Assembly: GCA_000149265.1 (NCBI GenBank)
Contig: CH002346.1
Location: forward strand, 128,385 to 192,384
DNA from: Ciona savignyi
Lineage: Eukaryota > Chordata > Ascidiacea > Phlebobranchia > Cionidae
Direction: 5' to 3'
DNA: 64,000 nucleotides
Position 1 is the stretch's first letter; the number at the start of each line of letters is the position of its first letter. The notes beneath the pieces were generated by a model, which had not been told where the DNA came from, did not search any database, and saw only the letters and a list, made by a program, of their open reading frames with translations. Shown piece after piece: positions 34,056 through 46,709 of the stretch. The position numbers and the translations under genes were made by a program.

Positions 34056-35993
34056 GCCGCTGTGAACCAAAGACCCATATTTACGATCAATCAAAGTTTC
34101 TAACAAATGATTTAAAATTCCATCGTTGATGTTTTGGCAAAACAGATTGAATTAGCAACGCATCTTCCAGTAGGCATCAAGCCAACTGCAAACCCATTTG
34201 CGCCTCAACCCATTGAATTTGTTCTGCAATAGTCTCAAATGTTCTTTGATATAATAAATTACAAAGGCGTGATATTGAAATTAATAATCTTGCATAAGCA
34301 CATAAAACCTACTGTATTAAATAAGTGTAACCTAGCAGTCTTGTCTAAAATTTCAGAGATTTCGATCCAAATATTATGTTCAGTTTATCATATTTTATCC
34401 AGGATTTTCTGTAACGTACAAAACTGGGTAGCTTTGTACCAATTTAATTAAATTATCGCTAAAATCAACCTTTTTCATACTGGTATAATCGGAAATGTCC
34501 AAGTTGTCTTCTTGATTTATTTTTGCACGCGCGAAGTTTTCTGAGATTTCCGGCCAAACCTCGGCGTTGAGAGCGATACGCGCGATGGATTAGAACAAGT
34601 TTCTACGCTTGCCATCACCGTAATAAATGTGCATCGGCCTTTAATGCATTTAATTCGGTCTTCTAAGTTGTGCGATAAGACGCGCTCGCTAATTGGATAT
34701 CATAAGTCTTTAGTTTTATAGTATTTGTTATCGGATTTATCCTTCTGCGCATAACATTACGATATTTATTATGAAATTTTAAATTTATGTAAAATTAGTT
34801 CGGATCAACGCACAGTTCGGTAAGAATTGTTTTTTAATAAGTTTGTTATATTGTGTTATTAATATTTAAGTCAATTTTTGCTTACAGAAAACTGCTATTG
34901 CTTTGCAAATATAAAACACTTCGGGAAGCAAGCGAGTATTTAGACTGTGCCCACGTTGAAACATGTCACTGAAATTTATTTGAAGGCTGCATTGTAACAA
35001 GAACTTAAAACAGACGATTGCCCGTGTGTTAACCCCCTTGATTTTCCAATTACCAAGTATAAATATGAAAATTCACGTGATAAATATGAATTTCCTATAC
35101 TACCATTATTCGAGCGGTCACAAATAATACTTCGGAATTCACGCCTTATACGTCTACCAAAAATAAAGAAAACAAAGTATAAAAGGGCAATTGAGAGAAA
35201 ATAACGTATGAAATGCAAAATAATAAATCAGAATATAAAAACCTTCGCATTAACAGCATTAAAGATGGTACTGAATGGTAATTCGTATTGCAATTTTCAA
35301 TTCTTTTATACCGGTCGTAAGATATCTCGACAAATTATTCAATCGTTTGCCTATATGTTTTATTGATGTCTATGGTATATTTTGGAGCTCGCGTTAGTTT
35401 TTTTAAGTTTATTGGTCGTCGTAGCCGCGCTGTGCATCCCGGAATTTCAGACGAATTGATGAATGAATTGATCGTTTGACGATTCCACACAATCTTGAAA
35501 ATTTGACACGGTGATCCTGCAAATACTAGGAACATGGTTGACCGAACAAATACAGGGCTATACAATCATGTAGGCTATCAATCAAACGAAGAAACAAAAT
35601 AACCAGTGACCTGTCATATAGGTTTTACGACTCGAATTGGATAACGGAAATAAACTCACTCGGGAGTATTTCTAGCAATTGACAGAGGCAATTAAACAAC
35701 GTCATTAAACTGTGCGGTGTTTGTAAAATCTTGTTTTACACCCGAAATATATTCGGAACATCCGACACATTTACTAAGAGGTGATTAGACAAGACATCGC
35801 ATATTACATGCGGCGCGATTACCACAGCTATACAAATGTATGCTGGTATGGTCCAATAAGCTGTTTGATGTGTGATAGACGTCGTATGGCGTATATGTTC
35901 ACCTATTTCCACAGGCTGAGCGCAAACACTAGGGTCGTGGGGCAATCAATAGACTTGGCCCGAGAAGAAACAATAATATAATAAGAACCAGTA

Positions 35994-36095
35994 CGGTTGT
36001 GTGCCCAAATGGTAAAAGCGACCGATACATATACCGACTACTATACAAAACGAGCGAGCTCATTATGGGCTCGAAACTTGGCTCAGTGAAAAAAA
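35994..36095 (+). repeat. tRNA-like SINE head
   Basis: A-box-like TGCCCAAATGG (about 36002) is followed by an AT-rich ACATATACC...ACTATACAAAACG insert and a B-box-like GGGCTCGAAAC (about 36067), then an A-rich stretch. It is the same family as the minus-strand copies at 17264, 40348 and 57925. The A-B distance of about 65 bp exceeds that of a plain tRNA. Confidence 0.6.
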
Positions 36096-36798
36096 CAATA
36101 ATATGGCACAATGAAAACGAGTATAACCGCGTAAACGACGCGCATCGTTTGCTCAAAATAACAATTAGACGAAGCGACTGATGCCTCTTAGGCTACTAAA
36201 ATTGAAATGCCTCAAGGGCAGGCAGTCGAGAAAACAATATTCGTTTAGCACACATGGGCGTATTACACTGAATGACTGCGCGTTACATGGCATGATTAAC
36301 TTAGGGTCATGATAGCATTGTAAGATTTATCGTCGCCATTAATTGCTTATATTATATCGATGTCAATAGGGAATAAGATCGCTATTCCCTTTTTTTCCCA
36401 CAATTTCACCAAACTATAAAACGTTTTTTACCGCCTGAGCATTATCGTGAGGTAATCGGTCTTTTGGTAATTTAAGTATGTTTGGAATTATCGGTTATTG
36501 TTAAGATGTGTATGATGTGCTCTGGCTCCAGTCCAGTCACAATTCGGAAAATATTGGTTTTATTTCTTAAACTAGTAATTTTTATGATCATTAAATTTTA
36601 CATATATTTTTCCTTAGAAAACCGTCATTTAAAGACCTTTCGTTTCCGCCATCATTCAAATTCTTTTTGGACAATGACGCGTTATTTAAAACTTTGAATA
36701 AAGGACGCCATCTATAAGCATACTGCAACCTCTCACTAAGACAGGTGTTAGGAGTCAGCACCTTGTCGGGAAGTTACAGCATAATCGTTAAAGCGTTA

Positions 36799-37233
36799 CT
36801 AACCTGGTATAAGACGGAGTGCATGCAGACTGTGACAAACTTTGACTGTACGCGGGTGGTACATGAAACCGCTGGATAAGTGCGTTTGCTCTTCGTGTTT
36901 GTATGCATGTCTGTGAAATGAAACACATAGATTATGCATTTTGCAATAGCCTAGTATATTTATATAAAACAAAAAAAAAATAACAATACAATCCTGTGAA
37001 TTGTTCGTAAAGGTAATGACGTCATTTCCTCGTTTGTCGACGGATTTCTTCGAAGACGCCTTAAACTTGAGTCGAATAGAGAGCGTTGTCTTGTTGAATG
37101 GTCGCCAACTTCGTCCAGCGAAATCGGGGTTTTTGTACTTGCTTATTAAAACTGATTTCTTGTCGACGTCTTGACTTGATGAAAATACACAGTCCATGCA
37201 CAATAGAGATAATATGAGACTTGACCAACTCAT
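36799..37233 (-). CDS. Hypothetical ORF with signal-like N terminus
   Basis: A 144-codon frame starts MSWSSLILSLLCMDCVFSSS, a plausible signal peptide. It continues with NPDFAGRSWRPFNKTTLSIR and LKFKASSKKSV, faintly like the first strands of a laminin-G domain. From about residue 75 the sequence looks non-coding (long hydrophobic and AT-driven stretch), so if real this would be a first exon with a donor near 37015. I cannot identify a donor with confidence. It lies antisense in the NLR intron. It may be a chance ORF. Confidence 0.25.
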   Translation of the reverse strand: MSWSSLILSLLCMDCVFSSSQDVDKKSVLISKYKNPDFAGRSWRPFNKTTLSIRLKFKASSKKSVDKRGNDVITFTNNSQDCIVIFFLFYINILGYCKMHNLCVSFHRHAYKHEEQTHLSSGFMYHPRTVKVCHSLHALRLIPG

Positions 37234-38707
37234 TGTTGCAAATGAAATTGAAACTTCGAATTAAAAATCGCGTCGAAAATTGTCCGTTTCGAGAAGGTTG
37301 CGGTGTCTATTTTCACACGGTTCTCATTGTGGAGCTCGGTATAGTTTTTGAAGTTTATTGGTCATCGTAGCGGGTTAGGTTGCGGCTCTACCTGACGTTC
37401 TTGCAAGCCGCGCTGTGATTAAGGTTGACCTTTACCTCACTGGACGCTTCATACCACACATAAATGTTGAAGTCAATGTCTCAGCTTAAGGTTTATTCTC
37501 CATCTAAAACAGACACGTCAATCATCTCATGGTTTCAGTTTTCACTCATGGTTTTCGTTTCCTTGTGTTATATTAGTTTTGTAGCAATTTTTATATTACA
37601 TTTGATAAAGCTCACTTTGTTTCATCTAATCGACGGCAATGGTTCGTTGAAAAATCCCCGGCCCCACACTTTTTAGCAGTAATATAGGCACACTTACGTG
37701 GCGCGAAAAACTTCCTTAAGGGCACCTATAACGTCCCCAAGCAACCGTTCGGTATCTCCCCAAAATCTCTACCACAGTTCCGTATCTCCACAACCGTATC
37801 CCTATTAACCCTGGCCGCCAATTACAACAAAAAGATATAAAAAGGAGTAGACGACATGCCTGTTTTATTTAACGATACGCGTTACTTACAAATTATAGCA
37901 ACCAGTTTTTCTCCACCTGCAGAAGTAACACCGGTTTTAATAAAACAATTGTTCAAAAAAGATTGCAATAGTGTATTATATTATAATGAATATTTCTTAT
38001 ATTATTGCTGGCTTTTGGGGGGTAAACTCGGATGTGTTAATTAGAGCATTTTATCCAATTTTCCTTTTATTTTAATTTGTAAATTTTGTCTTAATTATAA
38101 TATGCTAATAACTTCGGTCACAAAGTACACTCCTCTATTTAGGTGACTCTAAATACCCAGTGTGGGCAGTGTGGGCACACTTGAAACCCTAACTCGCAAT
38201 GTTTGATTGTGGATACTTTTTAGTAATACGTAATAAAATAAAAATGCAAAACATGATTTATAAACACGCAAAATAGGTGTTGTTGGCAGGCGGGTAAAAT
38301 ACACCTGCATACCCATTATTCTCTTTGTCTTTCATGCAACCGTATTGGTCGTTATCGCGAATTATCGCGACATGACATATTCAGATTCTCCAACTAATAA
38401 TTTTAAACTAAAATGTTCAGACATTGAGTACTAATATATAGAGTGGACACTCGCTGAATTGGTTCAGATGCGTAACGCTTGGTGTACATTTGATCAGGTG
38501 GTCATATTTGCTCATGTTTACAATGCAAATGATAGCAAAAGCAGAACAAAATGTTAGTAATTTTTTCCGACCACAAGAGCACTTGCTCACCAAAACCATA
38601 TGAATCACACTGATGTACAATGAACGGCATGGTGGACATCTTTAATGGACATCTTATTGATAAAACAATTAAAATCTTTGGTGAGAAATTAAAAACTTTT
38701 ATTCTAG

Positions 38708-38866
38708 ATCAAGAAGTTAGAGTTTTATGGAACACAGCTGGGAAATGTGGCTGAATACCTGGTTCCTCATATTCAACATATTGATAAACTTCGATTAGTG
38801 GAATGCAAACAACTGAACGATTGTATGCGGGATTTGTGCACAGCTATCAATGATCGACCGAATAAG
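38708..38866 (+). CDS. NLR gene, LRR exon 1
   Basis: Acceptor TTTTATTCTAG, donor GTAAATATT, 159 bp, phase 0 at both ends. The peptide (IKKLEFYGTQLGNVAEYL, then RLVECKQLNDCM and LCTAINDRPNK) has the spacing of a leucine-rich repeat of the NLR type. The phase matches the NACHT exon end at 30720. A close paralogue, including about 80 bp of the following intron, lies at 43089-43247. Confidence 0.8.
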
Positions 38867-39228
38867 GTAAATATTGGAAATCATACTTCAAGTAGCTCCA
38901 CATCAATCACTGATTTATTATAGATGTGTATATTTACACAACTGTACTGAAGTGCTTTAACACATATTAATGATAAATACATGGTTGACAGTCTTAATGT
39001 TCATAATTTTACTAAATTTATGTGTGTTTATCGCGATGAAGTAACTGTTCAAGTGATAAACATGTTATTTCTTACATTAATATTAAGATGTTTAGTTCCA
39101 TTTGTTGATAATTCATATATACTGACTACAAAACTATTCTTGTGATCTTGTCAAACTGCAAGTACCACGTCATATTGGGTATATTGTTCCGTATAACTTA
39201 ATATGAATCACCTCTTAATCCGTTGCAG

Positions 39229-39381
39229 ATTGTCTTATATATTCGATCTGAATTCAATGAGAAGGCAGCAAGTTGTTTGGCCGATTGTTTGTATAATGTC
39301 AGCCGTCTACGAATTGACGAGTGGAGGATTTCCGTACAAAGTCGCATCATCTTACGTGAAGCTGTTCAACAACTTTCCTCG
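39229..39381 (+). CDS. NLR gene, LRR exon 2
   Basis: Acceptor AATCCGTTGCAG, donor GTAAGTCTT, 153 bp, phase 0 at both ends. The peptide runs IVLYIRSEFNEKAASCLADC, then LRIDEWRISVQSRI and LREAVQQLSS. It aligns with the LRR exons at 43886, 45236 and 46545 (AAxCLAxCVGKISxL and LxEAIQQL). Confidence 0.8.
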
Positions 39382-40347
39382 GTAAGTCTTCCTTGTACAT
39401 TTCGATCGTTCAGAACGGAAACGATATTCATAGAGATAGGCATATGTGGATTGGTAACAAGTAGTGATGGGATAAAATGCAAATTATTCATTCCGGTCGG
39501 ATGTCAAATTGTGCCATCACTATTATTTATGTTTTAATTGTGGAATGATATTTATAATTCATTAATGGGAAAACACAATTGACATAACACAAAGTTTCAA
39601 ATTACCCCGTACCCACTGTCAGGTTAGCAGGGATATTGAAGTGTGGTGTATATGATTGATGAATTTCATCAGTAAAATCATTTACATTTTTGTATGATTA
39701 TATCATTGTAAGTTGAAATGGTTTGGTCTCCGGTAATCAAAATCACACATAATGCCTATCCTATACACATATGGTATTAGTAATTTCCTTATCCAAATCA
39801 GTTCGATTTATAGCAATATTCCAAAATCAATAATTGCTTTAAAATGTCAAAGGAATTCTTACAATAATGTTAAGAATTGAATGTATGTTTCATAATATTT
39901 TAATAAAATAGTCACTGATAAGTAAAATTAAATCATTCAACTATGAGCACTTAATTTCGAATTGTTAGAATCAGAAAATAATTCTAATTATTTCGATTTC
40001 TAATTGAATTTGAATCTTGATTCTGAATGGACATTCCGACATGGTGTGGAAGCACATAATATTGCTGTAGGTTAAAACAGCATTTGGTTATGATCACGCT
40101 AAATATTGAATGATGATCACATGTCTCCGATCGATCTAACCAATTGGATCATGTAGACACACATATGAACAACTGCTGACTAAATTGTAATAGAGCTTCT
40201 TGTTTTGTGTTGGAGTTGATCCCAAATAAAAATATTGTTTAGTCTAGTAAACTTGGTTATTTTAAATTAATATTTTGTTTCCATTTCCATTTCCGAGATA
40301 TGAGTGCCAACCCAAAACCAACTAACGGTCGTTGATTGTTTTTTTTA

Positions 40348-40530
40348 TCGAGCAAAGTTTCGAACCCGGTTCATCACTTGGACCGTTTTTGTATATAGTT
40401 GATATATGTATCGGTCACGTTAACCATTTGGCCACACAACGTCGTTGGTTGTTTCCTTGGGCCCGGCACTTAGCGGACAATACCTCCACCCAGTGGATTA
40501 TTGGTTGTCTACCACAATTAAAGGAACATC
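40348..40530. repeat. SINE: tRNA-like head and CTTGGG body
   Basis: A minus-strand tRNA-like head (B box GGGTTCGAAAC at about 40355, A box TGGCCAAATGG at about 40425) is directly followed on the plus strand by CCTTGGGCCCGGCACTTAG, the body motif also seen at 19485-19622 and 63136. The two modules are adjacent in opposite sense, so this may be two insertions or one composite family. Confidence 0.55.
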
Positions 40531-41082
40531 TCACTCATATACACCACAATAGCTCCGTTAAGTGGTTATTCAATTAAAGTTCTCAATATTGTCCAATCCA
40601 GCTCCAAGATCAAATTACCATAAATGTCGACGGTTACAATACTGAAACCAATGATGATTTCAACACAATTAAATAATTTCTTTCTGATAATATTGGTCAT
40701 ATCCAATGCATATATTACTCACCTTGCAAGGTTTTAATTAAATTGTATATTCCCTTTCAATGTAAGACATAATTAACCAGTATTGCACAAATGTACAATC
40801 TGTACAGTTAGGACTAAGTTTTCAGGTGGAATTCCGGACCTAATGATACCAAGTGAAAAAAACATGTAGTCTGATATATTTGTTTATTTATTTGCTATCC
40901 CTTTAATCAGGAAGAATAAAATATGAACAGGTTGCTATAGTTCCTCTACTATGTGAAATGCATTTACAAACTCTGATGAAATAGGGCTGTAATATATGGA
41001 ACGAAGTTTAATAATAAATTAGAGTCACTATCCATATATGTGCTTCTATCTGGTTTATAACTTGAATATTGTATTTCTTCAG

Positions 41083-41217
41083 TTGGTTGTAGAAGGTGAA
41101 TGGGCAACATCATGGAGTGTAGGTCCTCGTGATCATCCTGAAGATGTGAAGCGAGTCCTACAAATGCAACCCGGGAAGGTTCGGATAAAATGTGGTTTTG
41201 GAATGAATTTTATGTGA
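41083..41217 (+). CDS. NLR gene, terminal exon
   Basis: Acceptor TTGTATTTCTTCAG opens a 44-codon frame in phase 0 that ends in TGA at 41215-41217. The peptide is LVVEGEWATSWSVGPRDHPE, then DVKRVLQMQPGKVRIKCG and FGMNFM. The phase agrees with LRR exon 2, so the exons from 38708 to 41217 read as one open frame. It is not an LRR and has no counterpart in the second LRR set, so the two transcripts would differ at the C terminus. A GTTCGG after CCCGGGAAG could be a weak donor, but the open frame to the stop makes a last exon likelier. No clear AATAAA follows before the gap. Confidence 0.6.
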   Translation: MVVEGEWATSWSVGPRDHPEDVKRVLQMQPGKVRIKCGFGMNFM

Positions 41218-43088
41218 ATTTCTATTGTATTCAACAAGTGGTGTATTGTGATGGAATGTTTTTAAATATTTGGGTTTGTAATGGAATGTTTTATTGTTAA
41301 TTGTTGTATTTAGTGAGGTGTATAAAATACACTCACAAGCAAGCAGGTTAGTTGCTTGAAATCCTCAGTTTAAAGTATCTATTGCAGCGATTTCTGCCTT
41401 GTGTAAGATAAAACTATTTGTGCTAGTTAGTGTAATGTACGCAGTCTNNNNNNNNNNNNNNNNNNNNNNNNNNNNNNNNNNNNNNNNNNNNNNNNNNNNN
41501 NNNNNNNNNNNNNNNNNNNNNNNNNNNNNNNNNNNNNNNNNNNNNNNAAACGCTGATAAACCAATATTTTTTTCAATATGTAAAGTTCCGCTATTAGTTA
41601 AAGAAAGAAAGTAAAATTTAGAGAATTAAAGTTTCTAAGTCTAGGTGTAATAGTAAGCAACAGGACTGTAAAAATCGCTTAACCGGGAAGACCTATCCAT
41701 CCGGATTAAACCATAGGTCCGGTTTATTACAACACAACTATAGAGGTGGTATTGTTCTGACGCAATTCGGCCTTCGTTACTCGCATAAAATAAATGATGG
41801 ATATATAGATATGGGGGGGCTGTAGGGATGGATTTGAAATTGCATTATAATGCATTTCCGTTTTAAATTCTAAATAGCATTTTTTATTATAAATTTAGTC
41901 AAGCCGGGCATAGGATCAATAAGACATTAGCAATGATCTGATTAATCGTTTTGTGAAACTAAATTTGGTAAAAAACAGTACATCAGAGGATTTTAAAATG
42001 GGAAAATTTTAATTGCGTAAACACGTGTGAGCTACGAAGTTTAGAAACCAGTTTTACTTGTTGTCCTGAACTAATAGCTGACCTTGCCAAAAAATAAAAT
42101 GTTATTCTCTTTTAATATTATCGTGAACTAAGCACATTCGCATGTCTCATAAAAAAGATACACATGTCTAGTCTTTTAAACAAAGATTAGGTTATAAGAA
42201 TTATTTCTTTAAATTGGGATTGTTGTTGGTGGTGAACCATATGTGAGTTCTAGGGTTTAGAGTGGTGTTCTTTAAGGTGTTGCCCGTTACTCCTATAACT
42301 GCGGAGATCAAACAGCAACTACGTAATTACGCAATGAGATATCCTAGACGCGCATAAAACCGTTGGAATATAACATGAGTTTTACCAATTATTCCACGCT
42401 AGTAATGAAAGCTGAATGGTTTACGTCTAGAAAACCATTTTTGTATAACTAGAACCTTTGGCTCCAATCCGGACGGTTAGAACCCGCCGGAACATAAACT
42501 ATTTTTAGTATTGGGTCGGCTTATATACACACAACCTTATTGTAGACGAGTACAACACGGACTAGCGACGTTATTATTCTTATATTGTATATAGTCCTTT
42601 AAAAAACTATGGCACGTAATACCCGTAGGCCGTAATGCGTTTCTCCATACAGAAAGCGCACATCTATCGTGCAAAAGCGTCCGAACATTTTTTAAAGTGG
42701 GAGGTCGGAAATACAAAATACATCATAGCCTAACAACAACATTATCTCATCATTAGTTCCATACACTTTAAAGTCGTTTCTCTCTGTGTGTGCGGCGCGC
42801 CACGCAATGAATTTGCGCTCGAAGATTTTAACAACACTATATTTGTAATTACAATCTTTTATTTTCAAAGGTTCTGCGAATATATAGACAAATTGGAATA
42901 CATGAAAAGTGCTTTTCCATGCCTAATGGATGTTTGCACAATGGACGCCGCGAATATATAGCTGAAAAAGCACCCCACTAGTGCACGTTTTTCTGCATTT
43001 TCCGACGCCTATGTATATACCATTTCCTTATATATTATACAAAGTGTTGATTCAAATGAAATTGCTGGCAAACAACCTTTTATTCTAG
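41218..43088. other. Between the two LRR sets, nothing recognised
   Basis: Contains the gap at 41448-41547. I find no second NACHT exon, no known repeat and no open frame of note. An exon could be lost in the gap. Confidence 0.5.
41448..41547. other. Scaffold gap (100 N)
   Basis: Exactly 100 N, unknown length. It lies between the two LRR sets, so a missing NACHT exon or gene boundary could be hidden here. Confidence 0.99.
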
Positions 43089-43247
43089 ATCAAGAAGTTA
43101 ATGTTGATTAAAACAAAGCTGGGAAATGTAGCTGAATACCTGGTTCTTCATATTCAACTTATTGATGAACTTCGATTAGAGGATTGCGAAGAACTGAACG
43201 ATTGTATGCGGGATTTGTGCACAGCTATCAATGATCGACCGAACAAG
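43089..43247 (+). CDS. Second LRR set, exon 1
   Basis: Acceptor TATTCTAG, donor GTAAATATT, 159 bp, phase 0. The peptide starts IKKLMLIKTKLGNVAEYL and ends LCTAINDRPNK. It is nearly the same as 38708-38866, and the similarity extends into the intron, so this is a recent duplication. Substitutions cluster in the first dozen codons. Confidence 0.78.
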
Positions 43248-43885
43248 GTAAATATTGGGAACCATACTTCAAGTAGCTCCACATCAATCACTAAATTATT
43301 ATAGATGTGTATATTTACACAACTGTACCGCAGCTATTACAGTGTTGTTGTACAGCAGTTCATGAGAAATCTATAAAAGTGTTTTCGTTATAAAACACAA
43401 TAAATCACCAGAGTGTTTATATTAGAATTAGCAATAGCATTTTTCCATTACTGGAGGCAACTGTATAAGTCTCTCGTGGCACACCATCAGCCTTCTTCAG
43501 TTAAAATTTGTAAACCATCATTTCAGCAAATTTGTTCCCAACATCCTTCCGTCTACAATAATAAGTTCCCGGATATTAGAATATCTGGTTCTTAAATAAA
43601 CTATGGTATTCACAGTAACTCCCTGATTTGGTTGAGTTCCAGGATACCCTGCTGAAACGACTTTCGCAAGCGAATCACCATACAGTTCCAACATGGGCTA
43701 CTATATTAATAAAATGTACAAAGATATCAAATCATGTTTTGCCCCCAATATTCCAGCTGCTAAGTTGTTATATCTTATTATATTTCAAATGAATATTTAA
43801 ATTAGATTGTTTGATAGTTAATTATTGAACATATAATCCACAGGATATATTCATGGTGGAGTTTTAACAGTTCTGTTGTACACAG

Positions 43886-44065
43886 ATCAAACTTACAATG
43901 GGAAGCTTTAAGAAGTTGGTTGATGAGAGGTTGGATGACCACGCAGCACAATGTCTAGCTGGATGTGTTGGCAAAATATCGGAACTGTATTTGGAATGGA
44001 ACAAACTTTCAACAGAAGGTCAACGTATGTTGCAAGAAGCAATACAACAACTCCCTTCTCCCCAG
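43886..44065 (+). CDS. Second LRR set, exon 2
   Basis: Acceptor TGTTGTACACAG, donor GTAAGCCTT, 180 bp, phase 0. The peptide reads IKLTMGSFKKLVDERLDD, then HAAQCLAGCVGKISELYL and EWNKLSTEGQRMLQEAIQQL. It is one LRR of the RNase-inhibitor type. It is longer by five codons than its two sister exons. Confidence 0.82.
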
Positions 44066-45235
44066 GTAAGCCTTAGTTTCATGTGATTTTGTGTATGATT
44101 GATGTGTTTAATATAATTCAAGAATAAATGATTTAAGCTCATTTGAGATGTTAAAAAAATAATGTTGAAATATTTTTTATTTGTTTATCAAATATACTAT
44201 ATATGTTCATAGTCGAAAGGAATGAAAATGCAATTTAACTTTGTTCTATATGAACAATTTAAGTTATCAATAAACAAAAAATAGGACAAAATTAAAGATT
44301 TAAATATTTTCGATTAAAACTTTGGCATCAAAACAAACTAATGTTCGAATAATCAAAATATTTTGTTTGACTTCCCCCCCATAAATAAATAATGACGATC
44401 AAGTGAAAGTACCAAAATGGGAGTCAACTGTTGTGGTTGGAACCAGGTTACTTCATACAATAGCTCATATACAACAGTGGAGGTTATAACCAGACAGGTT
44501 CTCGGGTTCGATCTTCACCCTGATCACTTTTTGCGAGACTGTCTGTACAATAGAGAGAGTTGTTTATAATGAGATTTATTGTCATGAAACACGCCCATTA
44601 CCATTCTTATACCCTGCCCACTTGTTTCAATTACCGACAAGTGCATAACACAATATTACCCTGCCCCAATCAATAGATATCCTCATCACTACTACAAGAT
44701 CGCACATCCCCTCCCAAAGCTTGATATTTTAATGCGGCTGACTTTAAAATACATCACGCCAACTTGTGTGTCTCTCAAACTTGTTACAACAAATATTCCT
44801 TAATTCATCCATGTTTTTAAAATCTCATCGATGCATTGAATATGTGTGTATCGTCTTTTTCCACATAATGTCTCCTTTGTTAATTAATTTACACTTCAAA
44901 ACAATTCGACTAACACTAAGACCCCATACCCCCTCCCTGTACACATGGGGTGACACAAACCCGTCCTCTTCCGCCACGTTGTAGAGCATCGATGATGGTC
45001 TGACTTCGTGTGGGCGGCTTGGTTAAAGTAGAATAGATGTCGTCCACATCAGTAAGTATCGTACTTGTTCCTGTAAACTGATTTCATTTTAACCTACTCG
45101 GTCTAAAATTTTTTATAACTTGTTATATTTCAAATAAATATTCAATTTGATTTGTTTATAAGTTGATTATTGAACTTATATTTCAATCCACAGGATATAT
45201 TCATTGTGTAGTTTTAACATTCCTCTTCTACACAG

Positions 45236-45400
45236 ATCAAACTTAAAGTGGGAAGCGATGGGAGGTTTGATGACCAAGCAGCACAATGTCTGGCTGGGTG
45301 TGTTGGCAAAATATCGGAACTGGATTTGAACTGGAACAAACTTTCACCCGAAGGTCAACGTATGTTGCATGAAGCAATACAACAACTCCCTTCTCCCCAT
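45236..45400 (+). CDS. Second LRR set, exon 3
   Basis: Acceptor TTCTACACAG, donor GTAAGCCTC, 165 bp, phase 0. The peptide holds VGSDGRFDDQAAQCLAGC and ISELDLNWNKLSPEGQRM. The last codon is CAT before the donor, where the sister exons have CAG, so the donor is slightly weaker. Confidence 0.82.
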
Positions 45401-46544
45401 GTAAGCCTCAGTTTCATGTGATGTTGTGTATGATTGATGTGTTTAATATGAATCAATAATAAATGATTTAAGCTCATTTGAGCTGTTTAAAAAATAATGT
45501 TAAAATATTTTTAGTTGTTTATCAAATATACTACATTTGTCCATAGTCAAAATGAATGAAAATGCACTATTTAACTTTGTTCTATATAAACAAGTTAAGT
45601 TATAAATAAACAAAAAATCAGACAAAATTGAAGATTTTAAGATTTTTGATTAAAACTTAAGCATCAAAACAAACTAATGTTTTTTGTTTCACTTGCCCCC
45701 GTAAATAAATAATGACGATCAAATGAAAGTACCAAAATGGGAGCCAACTGTTATGGTTGGAACCAGGTTACTTCATACAATAGCTCATATACAAGAGTGG
45801 AGGTTATAACCAGACAGGTACTCGGTTCGATCTTCACCCTGACCACTTTCTGTGCGGTTGTCTGTAAAATGGACTGAGTTGTTTATAATGAGCTTTATTG
45901 TCATGAAACACGCACATTACCACTTTTATTACCTGCCCACTTATTTCAATCACTGACAAGTCCATACCACAATATTACCCTGCCCCAATCACTAGATATC
46001 CTCATCACTACTACAAGATCCCCCCCCCCTTCCCAAAGCTTGATATTTTGATGCAGCTGACTTTAAAATACATCACGCCAACTTGTGTGTCTCTCAAACT
46101 TGCTTCAACAAATATTCCTAAATTCTTCCATGTTTTTAAAAATCTCATCGATGCATTAAATATGTGTGTATCGTCTTTTTCCACATTATGTCACCTTTGT
46201 TATTTAATTTTTACTTCAAAATGATTCGACTAACACTAAGACCCCTACCCCCCGTATGGGGTGACACAAACCCGTCCTCTTCCGCCATGTTGTAGAGAAC
46301 CGGTGGTGGTCTGACCTCGTGTGTTAGTTTTGGATAAAGTAAATAGATGTCGTCCACACCAATAAGTATCGTACTTGTTCCTGTAAACTGATTTCATTTA
46401 ACCTACTCGGTCTATAAGTTGTTATAACTTGTTATATTTCAAATAAATATTCAATTTGATTTGTTTATAAGTTGATTATTGAACTTATATTTCAATCCAC
46501 AAGATATATTCATTGCGTAGTTTTACCATTCCTGTACTACACAG

Positions 46545-46709
46545 ATCAAACTTACAGTGAAATGCTTTGAGAGGTTGGATGACCACGCAGCACAATGTCT
46601 GGCTGGGTGTGTTGGCAAAATATCGGAACTGGATTTGAACTGGAACGAACTTTCACCAAAAGGTCAACATATGCTGCAAGAAGCAATACAACAACTCCAT
46701 TCTCCCCAG
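46545..46709 (+). CDS. Second LRR set, exon 4
   Basis: Acceptor GTACTACACAG, donor GTAAGCCTC, 165 bp, phase 0. The peptide holds VKCFERLDDHAAQCLAGC and ISELDLNWNELSPKGQHM. It differs from exon 3 mostly at solvent-face positions of the repeat. Confidence 0.82.

Larger units (their letters stand above)
34056..38707. other. NLR intron, remaining part
   Basis: This is AT-rich sequence with one tRNA-like SINE (35994-36095), a short repeated motif shared by 35385-35440 and 37330-37395 (AGTTTATTGGTC-TCGTAGC) and one minus-strand ORF with a signal-like start (36799-37233). No exon with the splice signals and phase of the LRR set was found before 38708. Confidence 0.45.

Noticed and set aside
44480..44530. 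GGTTCGATCTTCACC as a tRNA gene
   Set aside because: There is a B-box-like string but no matching A box or cloverleaf, and it is copied with the intron. A SINE fragment is likelier.
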